Assembly (NCBI GenBank): GCA_028281575.1
Contig: JANQJP010000027.1
Coordinates: 36,731 to 100,730 of the forward strand
Reading direction: 5' to 3'
DNA: 64,000 nt
Source of the DNA: Cellvibrionaceae bacterium
Lineage (GTDB): Bacteria > Pseudomonadota > Gammaproteobacteria > Pseudomonadales > Cellvibrionaceae
The notes beneath the pieces were generated by a model that did not search any database, was not told the origin of the DNA, and saw nothing but the letters and a program-made list of their open reading frames with translations. The first letter of the stretch is position 1; every line of letters starts with the position of its first letter. The position numbers were made by a program, and so were the translations under genes. Shown in pieces: positions 49,331 through 58,379 of this stretch.

Positions 49331-50044
49331 TTATTTAGGGGTTCGCGCGAGTGCCCAGATTTCTATTTTTTTTGCGCCACTTTTTTTTAACAATTTCGAT
49401 AAGTAATTGGATGTCGCACCCGTTGTGATTACGTCGTCGATCAACGCAATATGCTTGGGGATGTCGGCAGATTTTTTAATTCTAAAACTGCCTTTCAAAT
49501 TGTTTTCCCGCTCGCGTCGACTAAGTGTCTTTTGTTTTTTGGTAGAGCGGATTTTTTCGACAAGTTTTGCATTTGGAACTTTAAGCTTTCGGCTGAGTTC
49601 GCGCGCAATAAATTGTGCTTGATTAAACCCTCTGTCTAGATATGTAAGCCGGTGAATGGGTACTGGCACGAGTAGCTCTGGCAGGGCATCATTGTTTGTT
49701 TCGCGTGTGATTTTCTCGGCGAGCAAACGGCTCAAATATTTGCCGGCAGCCAGTGTTTTTTTGCGCTTAAAGCTATTAATAAGTGCGGCACATGAAGGGC
49801 TGTACTCGACTGCGCAGAATGCCCGATCAAAATATGGCGTCTTCGTAAGGCACTCACCGCAGATGGCTGGCGACGTCGCTGCGGTCAGCGGCAGAGCACA
49901 AACCGAGCAAGCGTGCTCGATTCTCGGTGTCGAAGCATTGCAAGCTCGGCAGATGTATGACGAACATTGTTCCAGACAGAGTGGGCATTGATGTGGGAGC
50001 AGCAGCTCTAGGGCGTGAGAGCAGAGAAAATCGAGAGTTTTCAT
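49331..50044 (-). CDS. comF: ComF family phosphoribosyltransferase-like protein
   Basis: 237 aa. N-terminal zinc-ribbon pairs ([20 protein letters not shown]) lead to a phosphoribosyltransferase fold with [13 protein letters not shown]. ComF/GntX proteins are linked to natural competence or use of DNA as nutrient, but the biochemical role is unclear. It is divergent from bioB; its start codon is 3 bases from the BirA-like operator. Confidence 0.9.
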   Translation of the reverse strand: MKTLDFLCSHALELLLPHQCPLCLEQCSSYICRACNASTPRIEHACSVCALPLTAATSPAICGECLTKTPYFDRAFCAVEYSPSCAALINSFKRKKTLAAGKYLSRLLAEKITRETNNDALPELLVPVPIHRLTYLDRGFNQAQFIARELSRKLKVPNAKLVEKIRSTKKQKTLSRRERENNLKGSFRIKKSADIPKHIALIDDVITTGATSNYLSKLLKKSGAKKIEIWALARTPK

Positions 50045-50047
50045 ATG

Positions 50048-50079
50048 TAGTAAACCAAAATTCCTTTTTGGGTTGACAG
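50048..50079. promoter_or_regulatory. BirA operator between comF and bioB
   Basis: Half-sites TAGTAAACC (50048-50056) and GGTTGACAG (50071-50079), with a 14-bp spacer, match the BirA consensus TTGTAAACC-N14/15-GGTTTACAA at 8 of 9 and 7 of 9 positions. The right half-site contains the bioB -35 box, so bound BirA-biotinoyl-AMP would block RNA polymerase when biotin is plentiful. Confidence 0.7.
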
Positions 50080-50101
50080 CGGTGTGCGGGCATCTTTATT
50101 G
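50073..50101 (+). promoter_or_regulatory. bioB promoter
   Basis: A perfect TTGACA (50073-50078), a 17-bp spacer and TTATTG (50096-50101). The transcript would start near 50108, 34 nt before the bioB ATG. It is embedded in the BirA operator. Confidence 0.65.
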
Positions 50102-50141
50102 TGCGCTTTTTTCCGCACGATTTCACTTTTGGAGAACACAG

Positions 50142-51170
50142 ATGGCGATTGAAGACACGCGCTTGCGTCATGACTGGACGCGTCAGGAGGTCGACGCGCT
50201 GTTTGCGCTGCCATTTAACGATCTTTTATTCGCTGCCCATAGCGTGCATCGCGCAAACTTCGACCCCAATCAGGTGCAAGTGAGTACCCTTTGCTCGATC
50301 AAGACGGGTGCGTGCCCGGAAGATTGTGCTTATTGCCCACAAAGTGCGCGATACGACACTGGCCTTGAAAAAGAGAAGCTCATGGCGATCGAAGCGGTCG
50401 TCGCTGAAGCGAGCCGGGCAAAAGAAGCAGGTGCAACGCGCTTTTGCATGGGGGCGGCGTGGCGATCTCCCCGGGCGAAAGATATGGACGTTGTTCTCGG
50501 TATGGTCAAGGGGGTTAAAGCCCTGGGTATGGAAACATGCATGACGCTTGGCATGCTCAGTCCGCAGCAGGCAGAAGACCTTGCTCAGGCCGGTTTGGAC
50601 TATTACAACCACAATCTCGATACATCTCCAGAATTCTACGGCGAAATTATTACTACTCGCAGCTATCAGGATCGCTTGGACACGCTGCAAAATGTGCGTG
50701 ACGCCGGTATGAATGTTTGCTCTGGCGGCATTGTTGGCATGGGCGAAACAGCGTCGGATAGAACTGGGCTTTTACTGCAGTTGGCGACCATGTCGCCGCA
50801 TCCTGAGTCTGTGCCGATCAATCAGCTTGTCAGAGTTGAAGGCACTCCGCTTGCCGACGAGGCCGAGTTGGATCCATTTGATTTTATCCGCACTATTGCT
50901 GTTGCACGGATTCTTATGCCGAAATCACATGTGCGTCTCTCAGCCGGTCGCGAAGACATGAACGATCAGACACAAAGCCTGGCGTTTTTTGCTGGTGCCA
51001 ATTCGATTTTCTATGGTGAGAAACTGCTTACCACGGCTAACCCCCGAGAAAGCAAAGATATGCTGCTTTTCAGTCGTCTGGGCATTGCACCAGAGGCATA
51101 TGAAGCCGACGAGAGTGCTCCGGTACCTCGTGAAAGTGACAGTTCGGATCTGTTTTACGAAGCCGTTTAA
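50142..51170 (+). CDS. bioB: Biotin synthase
   Basis: 342 aa from ATG 50142, with GGAGA at 50131-50135. BioB inserts sulfur into dethiobiotin by radical-SAM chemistry. The 4Fe-4S motif is [13 protein letters not shown]; the 2Fe-2S cluster ligands lie in FCMG, ETCMT and the later MNVCSGG, with the Arg of RLSAGRE. It is the first gene of bioB-bioF-bioHC-bioD. Confidence 0.98.
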   Translation: MAIEDTRLRHDWTRQEVDALFALPFNDLLFAAHSVHRANFDPNQVQVSTLCSIKTGACPEDCAYCPQSARYDTGLEKEKLMAIEAVVAEASRAKEAGATRFCMGAAWRSPRAKDMDVVLGMVKGVKALGMETCMTLGMLSPQQAEDLAQAGLDYYNHNLDTSPEFYGEIITTRSYQDRLDTLQNVRDAGMNVCSGGIVGMGETASDRTGLLLQLATMSPHPESVPINQLVRVEGTPLADEAELDPFDFIRTIAVARILMPKSHVRLSAGREDMNDQTQSLAFFAGANSIFYGEKLLTTANPRESKDMLLFSRLGIAPEAYEADESAPVPRESDSSDLFYEAV

Positions 51171-51176
51171 CGAAAC

Positions 51177-52364
51177 ATGTCTGATGGCTTTGGGCTAGCG
51201 CCGGCGCTCGCCGAGCGCAAAGCGAAGAATCGTTACCGAGAGCGCCGCGCAGTTCATTCTCCGCAAGGCCCCAGGATTGAGATCGACGGCAAGCAGGTAT
51301 TGAATTTCTGCAGCAATGACTACCTCGGCCTTGCAAATCACGCTTCACTAAAACAGGCGGTGCACGCGGCTGTCGATTGTTACGGTGTAGGCTCGGGGGC
51401 ATCGCATTTGGTTTGCGGTCATTCGCACGAGCACCATCAGCTGGAACAAGATTTAGCGGAGTTTACCGGGCGTGAGCGAGCGCTACTTTTTTCAACGGGT
51501 TATATGGCGAACCTCGGTGTTCTGCAAGCGCTGCTGGAACGCGGCGACGCCGTTTTTGAAGATAAGTTAAATCACGCGTCCCTTATCGATGGCGCGTTGC
51601 TGTCGCGCGCCAAGCTTGTGCGCTATCGACACTGCGATTTACTTGGGCTCGAGCGCCAATTAGCTGCGAGCGAGGCGCGCCGCAAACTCATTGTGACTGA
51701 CGGTGTGTTCAGCATGGATGGCGATAGCGCGCCACTTGCTGAACTGTCCGCTTTGGCACAAAAATACAAAGCCCTTTTTATGGTTGACGATGCCCACGGT
51801 ATCGGATGCCTCGGGTCCTCTGGAGCGGGACTTGCCCAGGCGTTTAAGCTCGATCAAACGCAGTTGCCAATTTTGGTTGGCACCTTGGGCAAAGCCTTTG
51901 GGAGTTTTGGCGCTTTTGTCGCAGGTGGTGCCGAACTTATCGAAACACTTATTCAAGCTGCGCGTTCGTATATTTATACCACTGCCATGCCTCCTGCAGT
52001 CGCCGCGGCTACGCGAGAAGCGTTGCGCCTGGTGCGAGAAGAGCACTGGCGCAGAGAGCGCTTGCAATCCCTGGTGTTTTTATTCCGGTCTTTGTGCGCG
52101 CGCGAGGGTCTTCCATTAACGGAATCGCTGTCAGCCATTCAGCCCGTGATTGTTGGCGATGATGAGCGTGCGTTAGAGCTTTCAGAATTTCTTTTTTCCG
52201 AAGGTTTTTTAGTGTCAGCCATTCGACCACCGACGGTGCCTGAGGGTACTGCGAGGTTGAGAATTACCTTTAGCGCGGCGCATTCAGAAGAGCAGGTGAA
52301 AGCGCTTGTGGCAGCGTTAGTTCTGGGCAAGCAAAATTTGGACGCGTTCGTTGATGGAACATAA
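51177..52364 (+). CDS. bioF: 8-amino-7-oxononanoate synthase
   Basis: 395 aa, PLP-dependent. BioF condenses pimeloyl-ACP and alanine to 8-amino-7-oxononanoate. FCSNDYLGLANH, VDDAHGIGCLG and the PLP-lysine loop TLGKAFGSFGAF are family signatures. It starts 6 bases after bioB and overlaps bioHC by 11 bases. Confidence 0.97.
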   Translation: MSDGFGLAPALAERKAKNRYRERRAVHSPQGPRIEIDGKQVLNFCSNDYLGLANHASLKQAVHAAVDCYGVGSGASHLVCGHSHEHHQLEQDLAEFTGRERALLFSTGYMANLGVLQALLERGDAVFEDKLNHASLIDGALLSRAKLVRYRHCDLLGLERQLAASEARRKLIVTDGVFSMDGDSAPLAELSALAQKYKALFMVDDAHGIGCLGSSGAGLAQAFKLDQTQLPILVGTLGKAFGSFGAFVAGGAELIETLIQAARSYIYTTAMPPAVAAATREALRLVREEHWRRERLQSLVFLFRSLCAREGLPLTESLSAIQPVIVGDDERALELSEFLFSEGFLVSAIRPPTVPEGTARLRITFSAAHSEEQVKALVAALVLGKQNLDAFVDGT

Positions 52365-53931
52365 GCAACAAGTTCCAATCGTTTTGTTGCCGGGTTGGGG
52401 AGCGGACAGCCGTATCTGGCTCGAGCTCACAGAATTATTGGGTAAAGGCGAACCTTTGCATTTTCTCGACCTGCCTTTTAATGATGCGCGCGCGCTTGGT
52501 TCGGTCGAAAGCGAAGTGGCTTTGCTTGCAGAAAAGATGCCCAACAATAGCAAAGTTATCGCCTGGTCTTTGGGTGGGATGTTTGCCGTTCAAATTGCGA
52601 AGCAGTATCCGCATAAAATTTCGCAGCTCTGTTTACTGGCAACGAACGCGACTTTTGTCGAACGCAGCGATTGGCGTGAAGCGATGCCGCTAACAACTTT
52701 TAGTACTTTTTGCGAAAGTTTCGATAGCGATGCAATGAAAACTATCGCGCGCTTTAATACCCTGCAAATACAGGGGGTGCAGGACCGGCGTTCAGTATTA
52801 AAAAAGATTACATCGCGTGGCGCGATTAACGAGCAAAACGCTGAAAACGCCCGCAAATTGCTGCGCTATTTATCCGAGTTTGATAATACCGACGACCTCT
52901 TCGGTTTAAGTCAGCCTTTATTGGCTATTTTCGGCGACGAAGATGCCTTAGTACCCGTGGCTACAGCGGAACGCGTTCGAGCAGGCTTTAGTGTTCATGG
53001 TCAAAAAAAACGTTCGGTGGAAATCATTAAACATTGTGGGCATATCCCTCACCTGAGTCATACAGCCCACGTTGCCAAATTGATAAATATTTTTTTTCAA
53101 TCGGATAAAGGCGACGTTTCGCTTGATAAATATTACAAAGATAAGCGGCGAATCGAAGAGTCTTTTTCTAAGGCTTCAAGGACCTACGATCAGTTTGCTG
53201 TTCTGCAGCGTAAAGTGGCGGAACAGCTGTGCAAATGGGCGCCCTCGCTCGGCGGGCGGGTTCTCGATATTGGTTGTGGCACCGGCTATTGTTTACTCAA
53301 TTTTGCCAAGCGTTCAAATGTCTCATCTTTGGTGGGCTTGGATTTAGCTTACCCGATGTTGGCTGAGACACGGAAAAAGAGTGTGAAGGCACACTCGAAT
53401 ATTCAATTTAGCCAGGCGGATATGGAAAACCTGCCTTTTCCTCACGGCGCTTTCGACACTGTAGTCTCAAGTCTGGCGTTGCAATGGGCAGGCGATATTC
53501 GACAGTGGTTTAAGGAGTCCGCGCGTGTCTTGAGCAATCGTGGAAATCTTTTGGTTGCTTCTTTGGGCGCTAAAACACTCGGTGAACTTACTGCGGCATG
53601 GACAGAGGCTGATCCGACCTATGTTCATGTAAACCAGTTTGAGGATGCGGGCTCGGTATTGGACATTGCCGATGCACAGGGTTTTGATTTATTGGTCGCT
53701 GCCACCGATTACCAGATATTTGAATATGCGAGTGTAAAAGCGCTGATGGAGGCGCTAAAAGGCATTGGTGCGCACAATGTAAACAGTGGCGGTAATCCAG
53801 GTTTGACCGGGCGCGCTACGTTTAAGCGTTTGGCGGCCGCGTATGAGAAAAAACGCAATGAACGGCACATGTTGCCTGTGACTTATGAAGTCCATTATTG
53901 GTTGTTTGTTAAACGTGTGAACAGGCCTTAG
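52354..53931 (+). CDS. bioHC: Fused pimeloyl-ACP methyl ester esterase / malonyl-ACP O-methyltransferase (BioH-BioC)
   Basis: 525 aa from ATG 52354. Residues 1-250 are a BioH-type alpha/beta hydrolase with the triad S72 (AWSLGG), D197 (FGDEDALVP) and H230 (CGHIPHLSH). Residues 260-525 are a BioC SAM methyltransferase with DIGCGTG (305-311) and LALQWAGD. BioC caps malonyl-ACP with a methyl group so that fatty-acid synthesis builds the pimeloyl chain; BioH removes it at the end. The first and last steps are thus in one polypeptide, replacing the separate bioH and bioC of the Pseudomonas bioBFHCD operon. Confidence 0.93.
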   Translation: MEHKQQVPIVLLPGWGADSRIWLELTELLGKGEPLHFLDLPFNDARALGSVESEVALLAEKMPNNSKVIAWSLGGMFAVQIAKQYPHKISQLCLLATNATFVERSDWREAMPLTTFSTFCESFDSDAMKTIARFNTLQIQGVQDRRSVLKKITSRGAINEQNAENARKLLRYLSEFDNTDDLFGLSQPLLAIFGDEDALVPVATAERVRAGFSVHGQKKRSVEIIKHCGHIPHLSHTAHVAKLINIFFQSDKGDVSLDKYYKDKRRIEESFSKASRTYDQFAVLQRKVAEQLCKWAPSLGGRVLDIGCGTGYCLLNFAKRSNVSSLVGLDLAYPMLAETRKKSVKAHSNIQFSQADMENLPFPHGAFDTVVSSLALQWAGDIRQWFKESARVLSNRGNLLVASLGAKTLGELTAAWTEADPTYVHVNQFEDAGSVLDIADAQGFDLLVAATDYQIFEYASVKALMEALKGIGAHNVNSGGNPGLTGRATFKRLAAAYEKKRNERHMLPVTYEVHYWLFVKRVNRP

Positions 53932-53932
53932 A

Positions 53933-54625
53933 GTGACAACAGACTTTTTTATTACCGGCACTGATACGGGAGTTGGCAAAACCCATGTTGCGGCGATGCT
54001 CTTGCGGGCAGCTGCTCTCAGTGGTTTTAGGGCGCTTGCGCTAAAGCCCGTTGCAGCAGGTGCGCAAGCCGGTAAGAACCATAGACTCGAAAATGAAGAT
54101 GCGTTGGCCCTCGCCGCTGCAGCCAATTGTCATCAAACCTATGACCAGGTGAACCCTTTTTGCTTTGAGGACGCGTTGTCTCCCCATATTGCCGCGATTA
54201 ATGCTGGTGCAGATATTGCGTTAGCGGACCTTGTTGCCGCGTGCAAAACGACGCTCAACATATCGCATGACTTTGGCGTGATCGAGGGAGCAGGAGGGTG
54301 GCGAGTCCCGATAAATGGCACTGAGACTATGGCCGATCTCGCGCAGAAACTAGGGTTTCCTGTCGTTTTAGTTGTAGGTATGCGTTTGGGATGTCTCAAT
54401 CATGCGCTGCTTACTGCTGAAGCCGTTTTGGCAGATGGCTTGAATTTGCGTGGATGGGTGGCCAATGAATTGACGCCAGATATGGCTGCGTTCGAAGAAA
54501 ACGTCACTACGTTGCAGGTGCGCTTGCCTTGTCCCTTGTTGGCCCGGATTCCCCATGGTGGCGCGTTCAGCGACACTGAGCTCCAATCGGTCATTGATAT
54601 AAGTAAATTTGTGGAAGCTTCGTAG
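53933..54625 (+). CDS. bioD: Dethiobiotin synthetase
   Basis: 230 aa from GTG 53933, 1 base after bioHC. BioD closes the ureido ring of dethiobiotin using CO2 and ATP. The P-loop FITGTDTGVGKT and the EGAGGWRVPI segment are diagnostic. bioA is not in this operon and must be elsewhere. Confidence 0.96.
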   Translation: MTTDFFITGTDTGVGKTHVAAMLLRAAALSGFRALALKPVAAGAQAGKNHRLENEDALALAAAANCHQTYDQVNPFCFEDALSPHIAAINAGADIALADLVAACKTTLNISHDFGVIEGAGGWRVPINGTETMADLAQKLGFPVVLVVGMRLGCLNHALLTAEAVLADGLNLRGWVANELTPDMAAFEENVTTLQVRLPCPLLARIPHGGAFSDTELQSVIDISKFVEAS

Positions 54626-54724
54626 ATTTAGCGAAAAATAGTCTTAAAAGATACGATATATGTGGCTGAATTTTGATCAGTTACGGCGTAAAATCCGTGT
54701 AATTGAAAAGTTTTGGTTTGCTCT

Positions 54725-55027
54725 ATGGTTAGTTCAGTCTTAAACGAAGGTGCGCGAGGCTTACAGACCGCACAGCGTGAAATTTCACGAGCCGCAAATG
54801 AGATCGCACGCGCAAACGTGCGTACAGATGCCGTTGCTCCCGAGACGGAACAGGATGTCGCTTCACCGCTATCGCCACTTGAAGAAAGTACACAAACCGA
54901 GCGTCCGCGCGATATTGCGGAGCCGCTCATCGAGTTGCGCCGGCAGGAGCTTTTGTTCAATGCTTCGGCAGAAGTCGTATCAACGGCAGATGAGACGTTA
55001 GGAAATTTGCTTGATACGCAGGCGTAG
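54725..55027 (+). CDS. Miniature flagellar-rod-like protein
   Basis: 100 aa from ATG 54725. The N terminus (NEGARGLQTAQREISRAANEIARANV) resembles the rod-protein motif of FlgB/FlgC/FlgG starts. The C terminus (LIELRRQELLFNASAEVVSTADETLGNLLD) resembles their C-terminal helix. Between them is only about 35 residues of low-complexity acidic linker, so the D1 domain is missing. There is no flagellar gene nearby. It may be a stand-alone helical protein of unknown role; to my recollection comparable small proteins exist in pseudomonads without assigned function. The SprA-like gene follows 24 bases later. Confidence 0.7.
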   Translation: MVSSVLNEGARGLQTAQREISRAANEIARANVRTDAVAPETEQDVASPLSPLEESTQTERPRDIAEPLIELRRQELLFNASAEVVSTADETLGNLLDTQA

Positions 55028-55051
55028 TCTCGCCGATACGGGTATCTCTAA

Positions 55052-55852
55052 GTGAATATTGGCTCTGTTAACGCTTCTTATACTGCTTTATTTGCCGGGG
55101 CGGACGTCCCCCAATTATCTTCTTCCGCGAGAGATTCCTCTGTTGCGGGCGTCCTTACTACGCGCGCTATACCGTCGGTTGATTCTCCATCTCCGGTTTC
55201 ATCGGGAGGAGGTTCTGCTTCACCAACAGCACTCCCGGAATCAGAAAGTGAGGTGGGTAATTCTCAAGAGAATTCTGCGCGTGACCGTCAAGAAAAGCTG
55301 CGTCTCGAGCAGGACCGGCGGGAAATTACACAATTGGCCGCTCGCGACAGGGAGGTACGCGCTCATGAGCAAGCCCATGCCGCTGTGGGAGGTCAATATG
55401 CCGGCGCACCCCGCTATGAGTATCAGCGTGGACCGGATGGCATTAATTACGCAGTGGGTGGCGAAGTATCTATCGACGTAAGCCCCGCGGCGAGCCCTGA
55501 GCAAACCATACAAAAAATGCAGATTGTGCGGCGTGCTGCACTTGCGCCAGCAGAACCTTCTGCGCAGGATAGACGCGTTGCCGCTCAAGCGTCGCAAAAC
55601 GAAGCCCAGGCGAGAGCAGACCTCGCTGTGGAGCGTTCGGAAGAAGCTCAATATACGGCTTCATCTAATGAAGGTGAAAACGACGAGAACGCGTTGGTGG
55701 ATGAGTCTGCAGCAAATAACTTGGGCAGTCATTCTGCTAGTTCTGTCAATGTTGCGCCGCCGTTCAACTCAATTCAGTCGCAGCTCGATCGTTCAATATC
55801 TGCGACCTCACTATCAAGCCGCACCGGCAGTCTTCTGGACCAGCTTGCCTAA
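55052..55852 (+). CDS. SprA-related putative metalloprotease
   Basis: 266 aa from GTG 55052. Residues 1-75 are low-complexity Ser/Pro/Glu. Residues 78-105 are a charged helix (DRQEKLRLEQDRREI). The zinc-protease-like motif is H105-E-Q-A-H109, followed by GGQYAGAPRYEYQ and the GGEVSID segment (E138 a possible third ligand). The rest is Ala/Gln-rich and Ser-rich. This fits the SprA-related family of uncharacterised proteins. No signal peptide is visible. Probably cotranscribed with the preceding rod-like gene. Confidence 0.75.
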   Translation: MNIGSVNASYTALFAGADVPQLSSSARDSSVAGVLTTRAIPSVDSPSPVSSGGGSASPTALPESESEVGNSQENSARDRQEKLRLEQDRREITQLAARDREVRAHEQAHAAVGGQYAGAPRYEYQRGPDGINYAVGGEVSIDVSPAASPEQTIQKMQIVRRAALAPAEPSAQDRRVAAQASQNEAQARADLAVERSEEAQYTASSNEGENDENALVDESAANNLGSHSASSVNVAPPFNSIQSQLDRSISATSLSSRTGSLLDQLA

Positions 55853-56008
55853 GGCCTGTTAATGCTCATCAGCTTCCAAGCGCCGCTTGTGTGTTTCAAA
55901 CGCTTTGTCGCCTTGATTTTGGTCGCATTTGTCATACGCTGATGTTTAAACGCATGTTTGAATGCAAGCACAGCCAATAAACCGTTTTCATTTATAGGGA
56001 GGCCTGCT

Positions 56009-57787
56009 ATGCCCGGCTATAAAGCGCCATTGGATGACATTCGCTTTTTACTTCATGACGTATTTAAACTCGAAGAATTTTGTGCGGAATTTCCCGCATT
56101 CGAAGACGTCGACACCGATACCGTCAATGCAATTCTGGAAGAGGCTGCAAAGTTGTGTGAGCAAGTCCTCGCTCCAATAGATGCGAGTGGAGATACAGAT
56201 GGCGCCAAGCGGGTTGATGGAGGTGTGCAGGCAGCTTCCGGTTTCGCGCAAGCCTATAAAGCATTTAGTGAAGGCGCATGGGGTGCCCTTGGTGGGGATC
56301 CTGAGTATGGTGGTATGGGAATGCCAAAGACCTTGGTTTCAGCGGTTGAAGAAATGGTGCAGGGGTCAAATATGGCCTTTGGCCTGGCGCCGATGCTTAC
56401 TGCGGGCGCGTGTTTGGCTATTCAAGCACATGGATCAGATCAGCTTAAGCAGCTTTATTTGCCCAAAATGTATTCGGGTGAATGGACTGGCGCGATGGAT
56501 TTGACTGAAGCGCATGCTGGCACAGATCTCGGCTTGATGCGTACAAAAGCAGTTCCGAACGGTGACGGATCCTACGAAATATCAGGAACGAAGATTTTTA
56601 TTACATGGGGTGAGCACGATATGACTGAAAATATCGTGCATCTTGTCTTGGCCAAGCTCCCGGACGCGCCGAAGGGTTCACGGGGAATTTCACTGTTTTT
56701 AGTACCCAAATTTCTGCCTGGCGACGCCAGTGAGCTCGGTGAACGAAATAATGTTCACTGTGGGTCTATTGAACACAAAATGGGCATTCACGGTTCGCCG
56801 ACCTGCGTGATGAATTTTGATGGCGCTAAGGGTTGGTTGATCGGAGAGCCTAACCAAGGTCTGGCCTGTATGTTTACGATGATGAACTACGAGCGTTTGG
56901 TCGTTGGTATTCAAGGTATTGGCGTTGCGGAAAGTTCGTATCAAACAGCTCGTGATTACGCGCTGGATCGGCTACAAGGGCGAGCTCCGCAAGGGCCGTT
57001 GAATCCGGAACAGATAGCTGATCCTATTATCGTGCATCCAGATGTAAGGCGCATGTTAATGGAAATGAAGGCGCTGAACGAAGCTTCGCGGGCTTTTTAC
57101 TTCTATGTCGCGCGTTGGTTGGACACGGCGAAATATGCTGAAGATGAAGGTCAGCGCAAAATTGCCGGTGAGCGTGTCGCATTGCTAACACCCGTCGCCA
57201 AATCGTTTATGACTGATCGCGCTCTGGAGGTGTGCGTCACGGGTCAACAGGTCCTCGGTGGACACGGTTATATTGCAGAGTGGGGCCAAGATCAAAAGGT
57301 GCGTGATGTCCGAATTACACAAATATACGAGGGGACTAATGGTGTTCAAGCGATGGACTTAATTGGTCGGAAAACCGTTGCAGCTAAAGGTGCGCTCATG
57401 AGCTCCTATATTGCTGAGATGCGCGAAGATCTTGCACTCGCAAAAGATGCAGGTATAGATCAATCAATCGCTGATCGTTTTGCAGAAGTCGTGCAGTGTT
57501 TGGAGGCGACGACTCAATTCATCGTCGAGAGCTCTGAGCCTGAGTTGTCAGGCGCTGTTGCTGTAGATTATCTGGATATGACAGGCTATGTGGCTTTCGC
57601 TCATATGTGGATCATGATGTTGAATGTGTGTACTGGCCAAATTGCAAGTAGGGTTGGAATACAGGGCGGCAAGTTATCTACTGCCAATTTCTATTTCGCG
57701 AAGGTTTTGCCAACAATATCTGCTCTTGAAGCCAAGATAAAGGCTGGTGCAGCGTCGATATTGTCGCTAGAATCAACCCAGTTTTAG
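56009..57787 (+). CDS. Acyl-CoA dehydrogenase (long form, about 590 aa)
   Basis: 592 aa from ATG 56009, with AGGGAGG at 55996-56002; a frame extension from 55958 is not needed. It is a flavoprotein that oxidises acyl-CoA to enoyl-CoA in beta-oxidation. N-terminal, middle (MDLTEAHAGTDLG) and C-terminal (QVLGGHGYIAEWG, YEGTNGVQAMDLIGRK) acyl-CoA dehydrogenase regions are followed by a further C-terminal domain typical of the 600-aa type seen near the bio genes in Pseudomonas. Substrate length cannot be told. Confidence 0.93.
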   Translation: MPGYKAPLDDIRFLLHDVFKLEEFCAEFPAFEDVDTDTVNAILEEAAKLCEQVLAPIDASGDTDGAKRVDGGVQAASGFAQAYKAFSEGAWGALGGDPEYGGMGMPKTLVSAVEEMVQGSNMAFGLAPMLTAGACLAIQAHGSDQLKQLYLPKMYSGEWTGAMDLTEAHAGTDLGLMRTKAVPNGDGSYEISGTKIFITWGEHDMTENIVHLVLAKLPDAPKGSRGISLFLVPKFLPGDASELGERNNVHCGSIEHKMGIHGSPTCVMNFDGAKGWLIGEPNQGLACMFTMMNYERLVVGIQGIGVAESSYQTARDYALDRLQGRAPQGPLNPEQIADPIIVHPDVRRMLMEMKALNEASRAFYFYVARWLDTAKYAEDEGQRKIAGERVALLTPVAKSFMTDRALEVCVTGQQVLGGHGYIAEWGQDQKVRDVRITQIYEGTNGVQAMDLIGRKTVAAKGALMSSYIAEMREDLALAKDAGIDQSIADRFAEVVQCLEATTQFIVESSEPELSGAVAVDYLDMTGYVAFAHMWIMMLNVCTGQIASRVGIQGGKLSTANFYFAKVLPTISALEAKIKAGAASILSLESTQF

Positions 57788-57837
57788 AAGTGAGTCCTGC
57801 TTGTTAAGATAGGGCGTTACCTAAACGGGTTTGTTCT

Positions 57838-58014
57838 ATGCCAAGGCTCTACCCCGAAGACCAAAAAAAAGTTAATAAATACCTGAATTCGAGCATTCAC
57901 CGAGTTCATCGCAAGCCGTTTCGGCCGCTTCTCCTCCTGCTTATTATTGCGGGTGCAATCGCAATTACCACGTTTATCGCTGTGCTTGTTGCCTCTCAAC
58001 ACGGTGTCGTTTAA
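57838..58014 (+). CDS. DUF3094 small membrane protein
   Basis: 58 aa. It starts MPRLYPEDQKKVNKYLNSS, has a basic stretch (VHRKPFRP), then one transmembrane helix (about 31-52) and ends QHGVV. This is the DUF3094 pattern (LYPEDQ...V..YL...KPFRPL). Function unknown. It sits 50 bases after the acyl-CoA dehydrogenase. A minus-strand open frame over it is a shadow. Confidence 0.85.
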   Translation: MPRLYPEDQKKVNKYLNSSIHRVHRKPFRPLLLLLIIAGAIAITTFIAVLVASQHGVV

Positions 58015-58379
58015 ATCCTTGTGAACTGATTTTTCAGCGTAGGGGTTTTTACACTTTCCACTTTCTTATTCCTTATTTGAATATATGAATTGTTTGACTT
58101 TTTAATTCTACCAAGGTCTTTTTGATTTCTTGGTTGCAAATCAGCCATTTTGGCTTTGATTCGACTGAAAAATCTGTATTTTTACGAATTTATTTCAAAA
58201 GTAGCACTTATTGTAATAATAATTTCATATTCAAGTGATACTCGCTGTGTTATTCTTATAACTAAAGGTAAGCAAAAGCTATCGTTGATTTTCCTTACCT
58301 ACCGGTTTCGGCGCTAAATTTGCCCATTGTCGAAATGGTTCGCCCCGGATTACTTCAAATAAACGAACGGAGGGTCGAT
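58015..58379. other. AT-rich intergenic region, nothing identified
   Basis: The 365 bases between the DUF3094 gene and the secreted-protein gene are clearly AT-rich compared with the flanks, with several TTTTT runs. I see no open frame with a ribosome-binding site, no tRNA and no strong hairpin. The promoter of the downstream gene should be here, but I cannot single one out. Confidence 0.5.

Noticed and set aside
57817..58002. Minus-strand frame after the acyl-CoA dehydrogenase
   Set aside because: The plus strand at 57838-58014 encodes the recognisable DUF3094 protein; the minus frame is its shadow.
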